From positions 9,415-73,414 of the forward strand of contig DATECF010000066.1 of NCBI GenBank assembly GCA_035287045.1: a stretch of 64,000 bases of DNA. Direction: 5' to 3'. Below are positions 19,438 through 27,975 of the stretch, piece by piece. Both the position numbers and the translations under genes were made by a program. The notes beneath the pieces are model-generated. The model made no database searches. It was not told the origin of the DNA and worked only from the letters and a program-made list of their open reading frames with translations. This stretch comes from JACPAP01 sp035287045 (GTDB lineage Bacteria > Gemmatimonadota > Gemmatimonadetes > Gemmatimonadales > GWC2-71-9). Every line of letters starts with the position of its first letter. Positions within the stretch are counted from its first letter, which is position 1.

Positions 19438-20472
19438 CTAGGTCGTCAGGACCGACCGGTATTTCTCCGAGTCGTCCAGGATGCGCCCAACACCCCGGAC
19501 GACACAGGTGAGCGGGTCTTCGTCCACCCGAATCGGCAGCGAGGTCTCCTGGGACAGCAGCACATCCAGACCCCGGATCAGCGCGCCCCCGCCGGCCATG
19601 ACGATCCCCCGGTCCACGATGTCACTGGCCAGTTCGGGCGGCGTGATCTCGAGCGCGCGCCGGACGGCATCAACGATCTGCTGGATGGGTTCCTGGACCG
19701 CCTCGCGGATCTCGCTGGAATGCACCCGCACCACCTTGGGAATGCCGGAGACCAGGTCGCGACCCTTGGCCTCCATTTCCTTCTCCTCGCCGACCGGCGC
19801 GGCCGACCCGATGGCGATCTTGATCGCCTCCGCCGTGGGCTCCCCGATCAGGAGGTTGTAGTTCTTCCGCATGAACTGGACGATGGCCTGATCCAGCTCG
19901 TCGCCGCCGGTGCGGATGGACGTGTCGCTCACGATCCCGGACAGGGCGATCACCGCGATCTCGGTCGTGCCGCCACCGATATCGATGACCATGTTGCCCG
20001 TGGGGGTCTCCACCGGCAGGCCCACACCGATGGCCGCCGCCATCGGCTCGGCGACCATGTACACCTCCTTGGCGCCGGCCGAGTGCGCGCTGTCCCGCAC
20101 GGCACGCTTTTCCACCTCGGTGATCCCGCTGGGCACGCAGACGATCACCTTGGGCTTCACGCGGAACACGTGTTTCTGGATGATGGACGAGAGGAAGTAC
20201 CGCAGCATCTTCTCGGTCACATCGAAGTCCGCGATCACGCCGTCCTTGAGCGGGCGCACCGCCAAGATCCCGTCCGGCGTGCGGCCCAGCATCCGCTTGG
20301 CCTCGAGCCCGATCCCCTTCACCACCCCGGAGGCCTTTTCGATGGCGACGACGGAGGGCTCGTTGAGCACGATCCCCTCGCCCTTCACATAGATGAGCGT
20401 GTTGGAGGTCCCGAGATCGACCGCGATCTCGTTGGCCGGTAGCCAGCTATCGATGCTCAGGGGCCAACGCAT
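19438..20472 (-). CDS. mreB: Rod-shape-determining protein MreB (bacterial actin)
   Basis: The 344-residue actin-like ATPase organises cell-wall elongation beneath the inner membrane. Motifs: phosphate-1 EIAVDLGTSNTLIYVKGEG, phosphate-2 MVIDIGGGTTEIAVIALSG, and the adenosine motif GIVMAGGGALIRGLD. An N-terminal stretch with hydrophobic residues (MRWPLSIDSWLP) may act as the membrane anchor. It leads the series mreB-mreC-mreD-mrdA-rodA and the downstream biosynthesis genes. Upstream a weak promoter-like pair, TTGAGG (20504-20509) and TAAGTT (20481-20486) with a 17-bp spacer, would put the transcript start almost at the ATG. That reading is only a guess. Confidence 0.98.
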   Translation of the reverse strand: MRWPLSIDSWLPANEIAVDLGTSNTLIYVKGEGIVLNEPSVVAIEKASGVVKGIGLEAKRMLGRTPDGILAVRPLKDGVIADFDVTEKMLRYFLSSIIQKHVFRVKPKVIVCVPSGITEVEKRAVRDSAHSAGAKEVYMVAEPMAAAIGVGLPVETPTGNMVIDIGGGTTEIAVIALSGIVSDTSIRTGGDELDQAIVQFMRKNYNLLIGEPTAEAIKIAIGSAAPVGEEKEMEAKGRDLVSGIPKVVRVHSSEIREAVQEPIQQIVDAVRRALEITPPELASDIVDRGIVMAGGGALIRGLDVLLSQETSLPIRVDEDPLTCVVRGVGRILDDSEKYRSVLTT

Positions 20473-20523
20473 GAGCGCCTAACTTAACTGTATGGCTAAG
20501 TTGCCTCAAGCGCTGGACTTAAG

Positions 20524-21636
20524 TCACATCACCCGGGCGACGTCCACCAGCTCCATCCCGAACGCCTCCGCCACGCCTGGATATACCACTTTCCCGTCCA
20601 CCACGTTGAGCCCCAGCCGCAACCCGCCGTCCTCCCGGCAGGCCCTTTGCCACCCATCCCGCGCCAGCCGGCGAGTGTACGGGAACGTCGCATTGGTCAG
20701 GGCGAGCGTGGAGGTGCGCGGCACGGCCCCCGGCATGTTGCTCACGCCGTAGTGAATGACACCTTCCACGACATACGTCGGGTTCTCGTGGGTCGTGGGC
20801 TTGATGGTCTCGATGCACCCGCCCTGGTCCACCGACACGTCCACCACCACCGAGCCCGGTTTCATCAGTCTGAGATCCTCGCGCCGGACCAGCTTGGGCG
20901 CCTTGGCCCCGGGCAGCAGCACCGCCCCTACCACCAGGTCCGCCCGCGCCAACAGCTGCAGCAGGTTGTGTCGGTTAGAATACAGCAGGCGCACGTTCGC
21001 GGGCATGACGTCGGCCAGGTAACGGAGCCGCTCCAACGAGACGTCCAGCAGCGTCACGTCCGCGCCCAACCCCGCGGCCATGCGGGCCGCGTTGGCGCCG
21101 ACCACCCCGCCGCCGATGACCAGCACCTCGGCCGGCAGAACGCCGGGCACGCCGCCCAAGAGGATGCCGCTCCCGCCGTGCGTCCGCTCCAGGTACTTCG
21201 CCCCTTCCTGTACCGCCATGCGCCCGGCCACCTCGCTCATCGGCGTGAGCAGCGGTAGCTCGCCCGAGGGCAGCTGCACCGTTTCGTAGGCGATCGCCAC
21301 ACACTTGGAGTCCACGACGGCGCGCGTGAGCTCTTCGCTGGCCGCGAAATGGAAGTAGGTGAAAAGCACCTGGCCGGACCGGATGCGCGGGTACTCCGGT
21401 GCGATGGGCTCCTTGACCTTGAGGATGAGCCCCGCCTCCGCCCAGACGTCACCCGCCTTGGCGACCATCCTGGCTCCCACGTCGCCATAGGCGGCGTCCG
21501 GGAAGCCGCTTCCCAGTCCCGCCCCCTGCTCCACCAGTACGGTGTGGCCGCTCGCGACCAGGGCTTCGGCCCCGGCCGGCACCAGCGCCACGCGGCTCTC
21601 GTTGGCTTTGATTTCCTTGGGGACGCCGATGATCAT
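20524..21636 (-). CDS. ald: Alanine dehydrogenase
   Basis: The 370-residue cytosolic enzyme reversibly deaminates L-alanine to pyruvate and ammonia with NAD. It begins with the family start MIIGVPKEIKANESRVALVP, carries the pyruvate-binding segment with the catalytic His in YFHFAASEELT, the Rossmann motif VIGGGVVGANAARMAAGLGA, and VVVDVSVDQGGCIETI-type sequence with the catalytic Asp. Length is exactly typical. It lies 51 bases upstream of mreB on the same strand and 90 bases downstream of the M16 peptidase. Whether it shares a transcript with mreB is not clear. Confidence 0.97.
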   Translation of the reverse strand: MIIGVPKEIKANESRVALVPAGAEALVASGHTVLVEQGAGLGSGFPDAAYGDVGARMVAKAGDVWAEAGLILKVKEPIAPEYPRIRSGQVLFTYFHFAASEELTRAVVDSKCVAIAYETVQLPSGELPLLTPMSEVAGRMAVQEGAKYLERTHGGSGILLGGVPGVLPAEVLVIGGGVVGANAARMAAGLGADVTLLDVSLERLRYLADVMPANVRLLYSNRHNLLQLLARADLVVGAVLLPGAKAPKLVRREDLRLMKPGSVVVDVSVDQGGCIETIKPTTHENPTYVVEGVIHYGVSNMPGAVPRTSTLALTNATFPYTRRLARDGWQRACREDGGLRLGLNVVDGKVVYPGVAEAFGMELVDVARVM

Positions 21637-21726
21637 GGACGACTCGTCAGATGAGAGCGTGAGGAGGGCCGGTTGAACAATGGAGAGCGGCGAACAAGGA
21701 ACGCTGAAGTTCGTATGGCGGATTCT

Positions 21727-22980
21727 CTACACATTGGGACCCAGCCACACCGCCGTCTGGCGGTCGGGTGCAAGATACTCCGCGGCCACGGCCTGTACCT
21801 CCTCGGTCCGCACCTGGTCGATCTCGGCCAGCACTTGGTCGAGGGTGCGGAAGGGCTCCTGGTGCAGCGCCAGCGTGGCCAGCCGGTGCATCCTCGCCGC
21901 CGGACTTTCGAGCGACAGCGTCACTTGGCCCTTGAGCTGCTGGGCCGCCTCCGCCAGTTGCGGCGGGCTGAGCCCCTCAGTAGCCACTCGGACCAGCTCT
22001 GTCCGGATCGCATCCACCGCCTGCTCCGCGGTGCTGGGATGGGTACCGACGTACACGCCCGTCACCCCGGCGTGCTGGTAGAACGACTGGTAGGTGTACA
22101 CGGCGTAGGCCAGGCCCAGCTCCTCCCGCACCCGCTGAAACAGACGACTCGACATCCCTCCGCCCAGCACGGTATTGACCAGCATCAGGGCGTAGCGGCG
22201 GCGGTCGCGATACGGGAAGGTGTCCGTTCCCATCACCAGGTGAACCTGGTGGGACTCGCGCTGGACGCGACGGTCGGTCCGGGCCCCCTGCGGCACCGGG
22301 CTCACGGGGACCGGTTCCGGCCCGCCGTCGAACGTGAACCAGCCACAGCGGGCCAGCAGTTTCAGCAGGACCTCATGGTTCAGGCTGCCAGCCGCCGCGA
22401 TCACCACGTGCCGCGGGTGGTACGCCCGCCGGTGGAGCTGGCGCAGGTCATCCGCCGCCAGCTGCCCCACGGTCTCCCGGGTCCCCAGGATCGAGTATCC
22501 ATAGGGGTGGTCCGGCCACAGGGTGTGCGCGTGCAGCTCGAACACCATGTCATCCGGGGTGTCTTCGACGGTGCTGATTTCCTCCAGCACCACCTTTCGC
22601 TCGAGCGTGAGATCGGTCTCGCGCAGCACCGGATGGCGCACCAGGTCGGTCAGCACGTCGAGGGCGCGGGGAAGGTCTTCGTCCAGCACCCGCGCCTGGT
22701 AGGACGTGTGGTCGCGGGACGTGAAGGCGTCGAGCGCGCCCCCGCGGACTTCCAGCTCCAACGCGATCTCGCGGGCGGTGCGGCGCTCGGTCCCCTTGAA
22801 CACCATGTGCTCGAGCAGGTGGGACACGCCCATCTTGGCGGGTGGTTCGTGCGCGGAGGCGGTGCGGACCCATACGCCGACGGCTACCGAGCGCACGCCC
22901 GGGAGCACCTCGGACAGGACGGTCACCCCGTTCTCGGCGGTGGTCCGGTAGAGACCCTCGTCGAGCTTGACGGTCTGCAT
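21727..22980 (-). CDS. M16 family zinc peptidase (processing-peptidase type)
   Basis: The 417-residue protein is a one-unit M16 peptidase. The inverted zinc motif HLLEH (His 54, Glu 57, His 58) is intact, followed about 75 residues later by the third ligand region LEEISTVEDTPDD. The C-terminal half carries the R/Y-containing GGGMSSRLFQRVREELGLAYAVY motif. No signal peptide is evident, so a cytosolic or membrane-associated role is expected. It sits 8 bases after pnp, the same neighbourhood as the ymxG/mlpA genes of other bacteria. Its substrate is unknown. Confidence 0.92.
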   Translation of the reverse strand: MQTVKLDEGLYRTTAENGVTVLSEVLPGVRSVAVGVWVRTASAHEPPAKMGVSHLLEHMVFKGTERRTAREIALELEVRGGALDAFTSRDHTSYQARVLDEDLPRALDVLTDLVRHPVLRETDLTLERKVVLEEISTVEDTPDDMVFELHAHTLWPDHPYGYSILGTRETVGQLAADDLRQLHRRAYHPRHVVIAAAGSLNHEVLLKLLARCGWFTFDGGPEPVPVSPVPQGARTDRRVQRESHQVHLVMGTDTFPYRDRRRYALMLVNTVLGGGMSSRLFQRVREELGLAYAVYTYQSFYQHAGVTGVYVGTHPSTAEQAVDAIRTELVRVATEGLSPPQLAEAAQQLKGQVTLSLESPAARMHRLATLALHQEPFRTLDQVLAEIDQVRTEEVQAVAAEYLAPDRQTAVWLGPNV

Positions 22981-22988
22981 CCCGCCGG

Positions 22989-25073
22989 TCAGGACTTGTC
23001 CAGAACCGCTTTGCGCGAGAGCCGCATCTTGCCCCGGCCGTCCACCTCCAGCAGCTTGACCTTCACGCGGTCACCCTTCTTGACCACGTCCTCGGTCCGC
23101 TCGGTGCGGCCGTGCTGAAGCTCGGAAATGTGCAGCAGGCCCTCCACACCGGGCAGGATCTCGACGAAGGCGCCGAAGGCGGTGGTGCTCTTGACCGTGC
23201 CTTCGTAGATGGTACCCACCTCCGGCTCCTGGACGATGGCCGCGATCATGTCGCGCGCCCGCTCCCCGGCCTCTCCCCCGGTACTGGAGATGGTGACCAG
23301 GCCGCTGTCGTCCACATTGATCTCGGCCCCGGTCTGGTCCTGGATGCCACGGATGGTCTTCCCTTTGGGGCCGATGATATCCCCGATGCGGTCCGGCTTG
23401 ATCTGGATGGTGATGATGCGGGGCGCGTACTTGGACAGGCTGGTGCGCGGCTGCGCCAGGGTCTGGCCCATCACGTCCAGGATATGCAACCGCGCGGTAC
23501 GCGCCTGGTGCAGCGCATCGCGCACGGTCGCCAGATCCAAGCCCTGAACCTTGATGTCCATCTGCACCGCGGTGACGCCGTCCCGTGTGCCCGCCACCTT
23601 GAAGTCCATGTCTCCCAGGTGGTCTTCCGCACCCAGGATGTCGGTCAGCACGGCGACCCGATCCCCCTCCTTGATGAGCCCCATGGCGACGCCGGCACAG
23701 GGAGCCTTCATCGGCACGCCGGCATCCATGAGCGCCAGCGAGCCGCCGCACACCGTCGCCATGGACGAGGACCCGTTGGACTCGAGGATGTCCGAGACCA
23801 CGCGGATGGTGTAGGGGAATTGGTCGTAGGGCGGAAGCAGCGCCTGGAGCGCCCGCTCCGCCAACGCGCCGTGACCGATTTCCCGCCGCGAGACGCCCCG
23901 GATCATCTTCACCTCGCCGGTGGAGAACGGGGGGAAGTTGTAGTGCAGCATGAAGCTCTTGGTGGTTTCCTGCGCCACGTCCACCGTGTCGATGCGCTGC
24001 TCATCCGACACCGTACCCAGCGTGGTGCTCACCAGCGCCTGGGTCTGGCCCCGCGTGAACAAGGCCGACCCGTGGGCCCGCGGCAGGATGCCCACGTCGC
24101 AGGTGATGGGCCGCACCGTCACCAGGTCGCGGCCGTCCAAGCGCTCTCCATGGTCGAGCACCTGCCGCCGCATGGTCTCGTATTCGATTTCCTCCAGCAC
24201 GCCGCCCACGGCTTTGGCGTTGTCGGGGAACTCGGCGGCCAGCTGCTCGGTGACGGTCGCCCGCAAGGCCGCCAGGGCCTGCGCGCGCTCCGACTTCTCC
24301 GGCAGGTTGAGCGCCTCACGGACCCGGACACCAGCCAGGTCGCGGACCCGCGCCACCAATTCGGCCGGGGGCTCGGCCTTGGTCCAGGTCATCTTGGACA
24401 CGCCCACCGCCTGAATGATCTCTTCCTGCCACGCGACGATGTCCGAGATCCCCTTCTGGGCAAACGACAGGGCTTCCGCGATCTGGTCTTCCGGCAGCTC
24501 CAAGGCGCTCCCCTCAACCATCATGATGGAGTCCCGGGTGCCGGCCACCACGATGTCCGCGTCGCTGAACTCCAGCTGCTGGAACGTGGGGTTGAGCACC
24601 CACTGCCCCTCCACCCGGCCCACGCGCACACCGGCGATCGGCCCGTTCCATGGCACGCGCGACAGCCCCAAGGCCAGCGAGGCCCCGGTGATGCCGAGCA
24701 CGTCGGCGTCGTTCTCCTGGTCCGCGGAGAGGACGTAGACGAAGACCTGCACTTCGTTCTTGAATCCTTCCGGGAACAGGGGTCGGACGGAGCGGTCCGT
24801 GAGCCGTGCCGCGAGGATCTCGTCGTCGCTCGGCCGACCTTCGCGCTTGATGAAGCCGCCGGGGATTTTCCCGGCCGCATAGCTCTTCTCGCGGTATTCG
24901 ACGGTCAGCGGGAAGAACGGCAGGTTGGATTGCTGATCCGAGACGGTGACGGCCGCAAGGGCCATCGTCTCCCCGTACTGTATGATGGCACTGCCGGCGG
25001 CTTGTTTGGCGAGCCGGCCCGTCTCCAACCGCAGGGCCCGACCGCCAACGATCTGTTCCACACGTTTTACCAT
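22989..25073 (-). CDS. pnp: Polyribonucleotide nucleotidyltransferase (PNPase)
   Basis: The 694-residue phosphorolytic 3'-5' exoribonuclease has two RNase PH domains, an internal helical domain, a KH domain (IKPDRIGDIIGPKGKTIRGI) and a C-terminal S1 domain (GTIYEGTVKSTTAFGAFVEI). It starts MVKRVEQIVGGRALRLETGRLAKQA. ATG 25073 was preferred over one eleven codons upstream because it is preceded by AAGGA and gives the normal N-terminus. It trims and turns over mRNA in the degradosome. The rpsO-pnp order upstream is conserved in most bacteria. Confidence 0.97.
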   Translation of the reverse strand: MVKRVEQIVGGRALRLETGRLAKQAAGSAIIQYGETMALAAVTVSDQQSNLPFFPLTVEYREKSYAAGKIPGGFIKREGRPSDDEILAARLTDRSVRPLFPEGFKNEVQVFVYVLSADQENDADVLGITGASLALGLSRVPWNGPIAGVRVGRVEGQWVLNPTFQQLEFSDADIVVAGTRDSIMMVEGSALELPEDQIAEALSFAQKGISDIVAWQEEIIQAVGVSKMTWTKAEPPAELVARVRDLAGVRVREALNLPEKSERAQALAALRATVTEQLAAEFPDNAKAVGGVLEEIEYETMRRQVLDHGERLDGRDLVTVRPITCDVGILPRAHGSALFTRGQTQALVSTTLGTVSDEQRIDTVDVAQETTKSFMLHYNFPPFSTGEVKMIRGVSRREIGHGALAERALQALLPPYDQFPYTIRVVSDILESNGSSSMATVCGGSLALMDAGVPMKAPCAGVAMGLIKEGDRVAVLTDILGAEDHLGDMDFKVAGTRDGVTAVQMDIKVQGLDLATVRDALHQARTARLHILDVMGQTLAQPRTSLSKYAPRIITIQIKPDRIGDIIGPKGKTIRGIQDQTGAEINVDDSGLVTISSTGGEAGERARDMIAAIVQEPEVGTIYEGTVKSTTAFGAFVEILPGVEGLLHISELQHGRTERTEDVVKKGDRVKVKLLEVDGRGKMRLSRKAVLDKS

Positions 25074-25160
25074 AGGTCCTTGACTGCTGAGAGCACCCAC
25101 ACACATACGGCGAGGCGTCCGGGGTGCTCCTCCCAGACGCCTCGTGGCCCGACCCGGCTG

Positions 25161-25421
25161 CTAGTGCCGGAGCCCGAGTTCATCAATGAGCCGGCGGTAG
25201 TTTGCCAGGTCGGTGCGCTTGAGGTATTCGAGGAGGCGGCGCCGTTTGCTGACCATCATGAGCAGGCCGCGGCGGCCGTGGTGGTCCTTGGGATGAGTGC
25301 GGAAGTGATCGGTCAGCGAGTTGATCCGCTCAGTGAGCAGGGCGACCTGGACCCGAGCCGACCCGGTGTCGGTGGGTCCCAGGCCATGCTTCTGCATGAC
25401 CGCGTTCTTGTCAAAGCCCAT
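25161..25421 (-). CDS. rpsO: 30S ribosomal protein S15
   Basis: The 86-residue protein matches S15 throughout (GSARVQVALLTERINSLTDH; HHGRRGLLMMVSKRRRLLEYL; YRRLIDELGLR). It binds the central domain of 16S rRNA early in assembly. ATG 25421 was chosen over an upstream ATG because it gives the standard N-terminus MGFDK and has GGGAGGA upstream. It leads the rpsO-pnp pair and diverges from the kinase gene. The shared 106-bp region contains the GC-rich palindromic stretch GGGCCCACGGGCCC. Confidence 0.97.
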   Translation of the reverse strand: MGFDKNAVMQKHGLGPTDTGSARVQVALLTERINSLTDHFRTHPKDHHGRRGLLMMVSKRRRLLEYLKRTDLANYRRLIDELGLRH

Positions 25422-25527
25422 GAAACGTGTATCCTCCCACAAGCACGGGCCCACGGGCCCCGGACGATGTCCATATTGGCGCAGCACAAAAATTTAGCCC
25501 TCCTGCGAGACGCTGTAAAGCCTCGGG

Positions 25528-26520
25528 ATGTCGCTGGAAGCTGAAGAGTTACTCGGACGGGCCATCGGCCCCTTCACGGTCGAGCGGCTCATCGGCCAGG
25601 GCGGCTTCGCCTGGGTGTTCGCCGGACGGCGGACGGCGGACGGGACGCCGGTCGCCCTCAAGATCCTGAAGCCGCGCTACGCCGGTGACCAACAGTTTGA
25701 ATCCCGGTTCCGGAACGAGGCCCGGGTCGCCTCCGAGCTGCGACATCCCAACATCGTGCGGATCCTGGACATCGGGAAAACCGGCGAGGTGACCTACTTC
25801 GCCATGGACCTCTATCCCGGCTCGCTCGCCTCCCGGCTGGCCCGGGACGGCCCGCCCACCGAAGGGGACCTGCTGCGCATCGCCCGGGACGTCACCAGCG
25901 CCCTGGCGTTCGCGCACGCCGGGGGCATCATCCACCGAGACATCAAGGTGGACAACATCCTCTTCACCGCCGATGGTACGGCCGTGATCGCCGATTTCGG
26001 CATCGCCCGCGCGGTCTCGGGCTATGCCACCGCCACCGGTGTCAACATGACGATCGGCACACCCCATTACGTATCGCCGGAGCAGGCCCAGGGACGGCCA
26101 CTGGACGGGCGGAGCGACCTCTACGCCCTGGGCGTCACGTTGTACAAGGCCGCCACCGGCGACTTGCCGTTCCGCTCCAACGACTGGTTCGAGCTGGCCC
26201 GGATGCACGTCGAGGAGGCCCCCGAGCCTCCCCGGAACCGGCGGCCGGACCTCTCCAAGCGCACCGAGCGCATCATCCTCAAGTGCCTCGCCAAGCATCC
26301 CGACGACCGCTATGCCTCGGCCGATGAGCTGCTCGCGGAGCTGGACGCCGTCGAGCAGGCGGGCCGCAGGACCGAGTCGTTCGGCATGGCGGCGGCACGG
26401 TTGCCCACGGACCAGCGCGCCCCCGGGGCGGGCATTCTTGGCAAATGGCTGCTCCCGGTCGCCGCGGTTGCCGTGGTGATCCTGGTGGCGTTGCTGGTGG
26501 TGGTGCTGGGACGGCGATAG
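25528..26520 (+). CDS. Membrane-anchored Ser/Thr protein kinase (PknB-type)
   Basis: The 330-residue protein has a complete Hanks-type kinase domain: glycine loop LIGQGGFAWVFAG, ATP-binding Lys 45 in VALKILK, catalytic HRDIKVDN with Asp 138, and DFG at 156-158. The activation segment is TIGTPHYVSPEQAQG, and the remaining subdomains run to about residue 275. A hydrophobic segment (about 303-326) ends the protein, leaving only about four residues outside. It therefore senses little outside the cell by itself, unlike PASTA kinases. The I-H-R-D arginine suggests activation-loop phosphorylation. No phosphatase gene is adjacent. Confidence 0.93.
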   Translation: MSLEAEELLGRAIGPFTVERLIGQGGFAWVFAGRRTADGTPVALKILKPRYAGDQQFESRFRNEARVASELRHPNIVRILDIGKTGEVTYFAMDLYPGSLASRLARDGPPTEGDLLRIARDVTSALAFAHAGGIIHRDIKVDNILFTADGTAVIADFGIARAVSGYATATGVNMTIGTPHYVSPEQAQGRPLDGRSDLYALGVTLYKAATGDLPFRSNDWFELARMHVEEAPEPPRNRRPDLSKRTERIILKCLAKHPDDRYASADELLAELDAVEQAGRRTESFGMAAARLPTDQRAPGAGILGKWLLPVAAVAVVILVALLVVVLGRR

Positions 26521-26533
26521 TTGGCGCAGCGGC

Positions 26534-26575
26534 ATAGGGGCATAGCGGCTGCACCTCATGCCGCCATGCCCCTAT
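26534..26575. terminator. Hairpin between convergent kinase gene and rseP
   Basis: Arms ATAGGGGCATAGCGGC (26534-26549) and GCCGCCATGCCCCTAT (26560-26575) pair over 16 bases with a single G-U and a 10-base loop, in the 75-bp gap between two converging genes. It probably acts as a bidirectional terminator. The outer flanks repeat the GCGGCATAG unit, so the structure may extend to about 26589. Confidence 0.55.
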
Positions 26576-26595
26576 CCCGCTATGCCGCCGTCCTG

Positions 26596-27975
26596 CTATC
26601 CCCCGAACAGCCGCAGGACGTCGTTGGTCAGCGCCAGGAGCATGATCGCCAGCAGCAGCGCCACGCCCACCTGGCTCAACCGCATCCGTAACGTCCGGGA
26701 GAGAGGCCGCCCGCGGATGCCCTCGGCCAGCAGGAACAGCAGGCGTCCCCCGTCCAGCACCGGGATAGGCAGGAGGTTCAGGACGGCCAGGTTGATCGAG
26801 AACAGGGCGATGAATCTGAGGAGCGGCTCCAGCCCCAGCTGGGCGAGCTGACCGGACAGCTGCGCAATAAAGATCGGCCCGCCCAGCTCGCGGGGTGACA
26901 CGTCCCTCGTGATCAAGCCCTTCACGGCGAACACCACCAACCCTGCATCGGCCCACGCCTGTCGCGTGGCCTCGCGGACGGCGCCGGGCAAGCCGTAGCG
27001 CACGTGCCGGGGTTCAATCAGGGGTCCGGCCCCCACCTTCCCCACAACCCGCCGCCCACCCGCGACCAGGTCGGTATCGGACTCGGCGATGGGCACCAGG
27101 CGCACGGTAAACAGGGAATCCACGCGCTGGACGGCCAGGGTCACCGTGTCGTTGGCGTGCGCCTCGATCACCCGCACCAGATCATCCCAGTACCGCACGG
27201 TGTCGCCATTGGCCGCCAGCACCAGGTCGCCCGTCGCCAGGCCGGCCCCGGCGGCCGGCCGCCCGGGTGCCAAGTAGCCCAGGCGGGGCGCCCAGGCGGC
27301 CTTCAGCGCCCGGAGCAAACGCACCCGGTCGCTTCCAGGCGTCCCGGGCACTTCCACCGTGACCGGTGACCCGCCACCGGCGAACTCGAAACGGAGCACC
27401 CTACTGGTAGGATCCAGGAGGGCGCTTTGCAGGTCATTCCACGAGCCAACCGTGTCGCCGTTGAGGCGGACCACGGCTTGGGGGTACGGAACCGCGCTCA
27501 GCGCGGCGGCGCCCTCGGGGAGCATCGCCGGATCCACCGCCGCAATGGTCGTGGTCGGATCTTCCTGCCGCCCATACCCGAGAGCCAGGGTCGCGTAGAT
27601 GCCCCAGGCGAACACCGCGTTCATCAGCACGCCCGCCGTGATCACGAGGATGCGGGCCCACAGCGGCTTGCCCTCGAACTGCTGCTCCGGCGGGAATCCC
27701 TGCTCCGCGGCGCCACCTTCGAGCGCGCGTACGCCACCGGCCTCGTCCGCGGTTTCCTCCTCGCTCGCCATCATCACGTACCCGCCGAACGGAAACCACG
27801 ACAGGACGTATTCGGTGTCCCCCCGCCGAAAGCGGAGCGGCGTGGCGGGTCCGAAGCCGATGGAGAATCGAAGGACGCCGACCCCAGTCGCTTTGGCCGC
27901 GAGGAAGTGCCCCACCTCGTGCACGAAGATCACCGCGCCGAGGACCACGACAGCCGCCGCGATGGTCACGAGCAT
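26596..27975 (-). CDS. rseP: Site-2 intramembrane zinc protease RseP
   Basis: The 459-residue inner-membrane protease has the active site HEVGH in the first membrane segment (His 19, Glu 20, His 23) and one or two PDZ domains in the middle (about 120-310). Near the C-terminus is the third zinc ligand LDGGRLLF. It probably cleaves anti-sigma factors or leftover signal peptides. It is the last gene of the ribosomal/isoprenoid operon and overlaps dxr by 10 bases. The usual downstream bamA gene is absent; the kinase converges instead. Confidence 0.95.
   Translation of the reverse strand: MLVTIAAAVVVLGAVIFVHEVGHFLAAKATGVGVLRFSIGFGPATPLRFRRGDTEYVLSWFPFGGYVMMASEEETADEAGGVRALEGGAAEQGFPPEQQFEGKPLWARILVITAGVLMNAVFAWGIYATLALGYGRQEDPTTTIAAVDPAMLPEGAAALSAVPYPQAVVRLNGDTVGSWNDLQSALLDPTSRVLRFEFAGGGSPVTVEVPGTPGSDRVRLLRALKAAWAPRLGYLAPGRPAAGAGLATGDLVLAANGDTVRYWDDLVRVIEAHANDTVTLAVQRVDSLFTVRLVPIAESDTDLVAGGRRVVGKVGAGPLIEPRHVRYGLPGAVREATRQAWADAGLVVFAVKGLITRDVSPRELGGPIFIAQLSGQLAQLGLEPLLRFIALFSINLAVLNLLPIPVLDGGRLLFLLAEGIRGRPLSRTLRMRLSQVGVALLLAIMLLALTNDVLRLFGG

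Noticed and set aside
23112..25544. 810-codon plus-strand open frame opposite pnp and rpsO
   Set aside because: Lies wholly antisense to PNPase and S15; no motifs, and rich in His/Arg/Gly as expected for a shadow.
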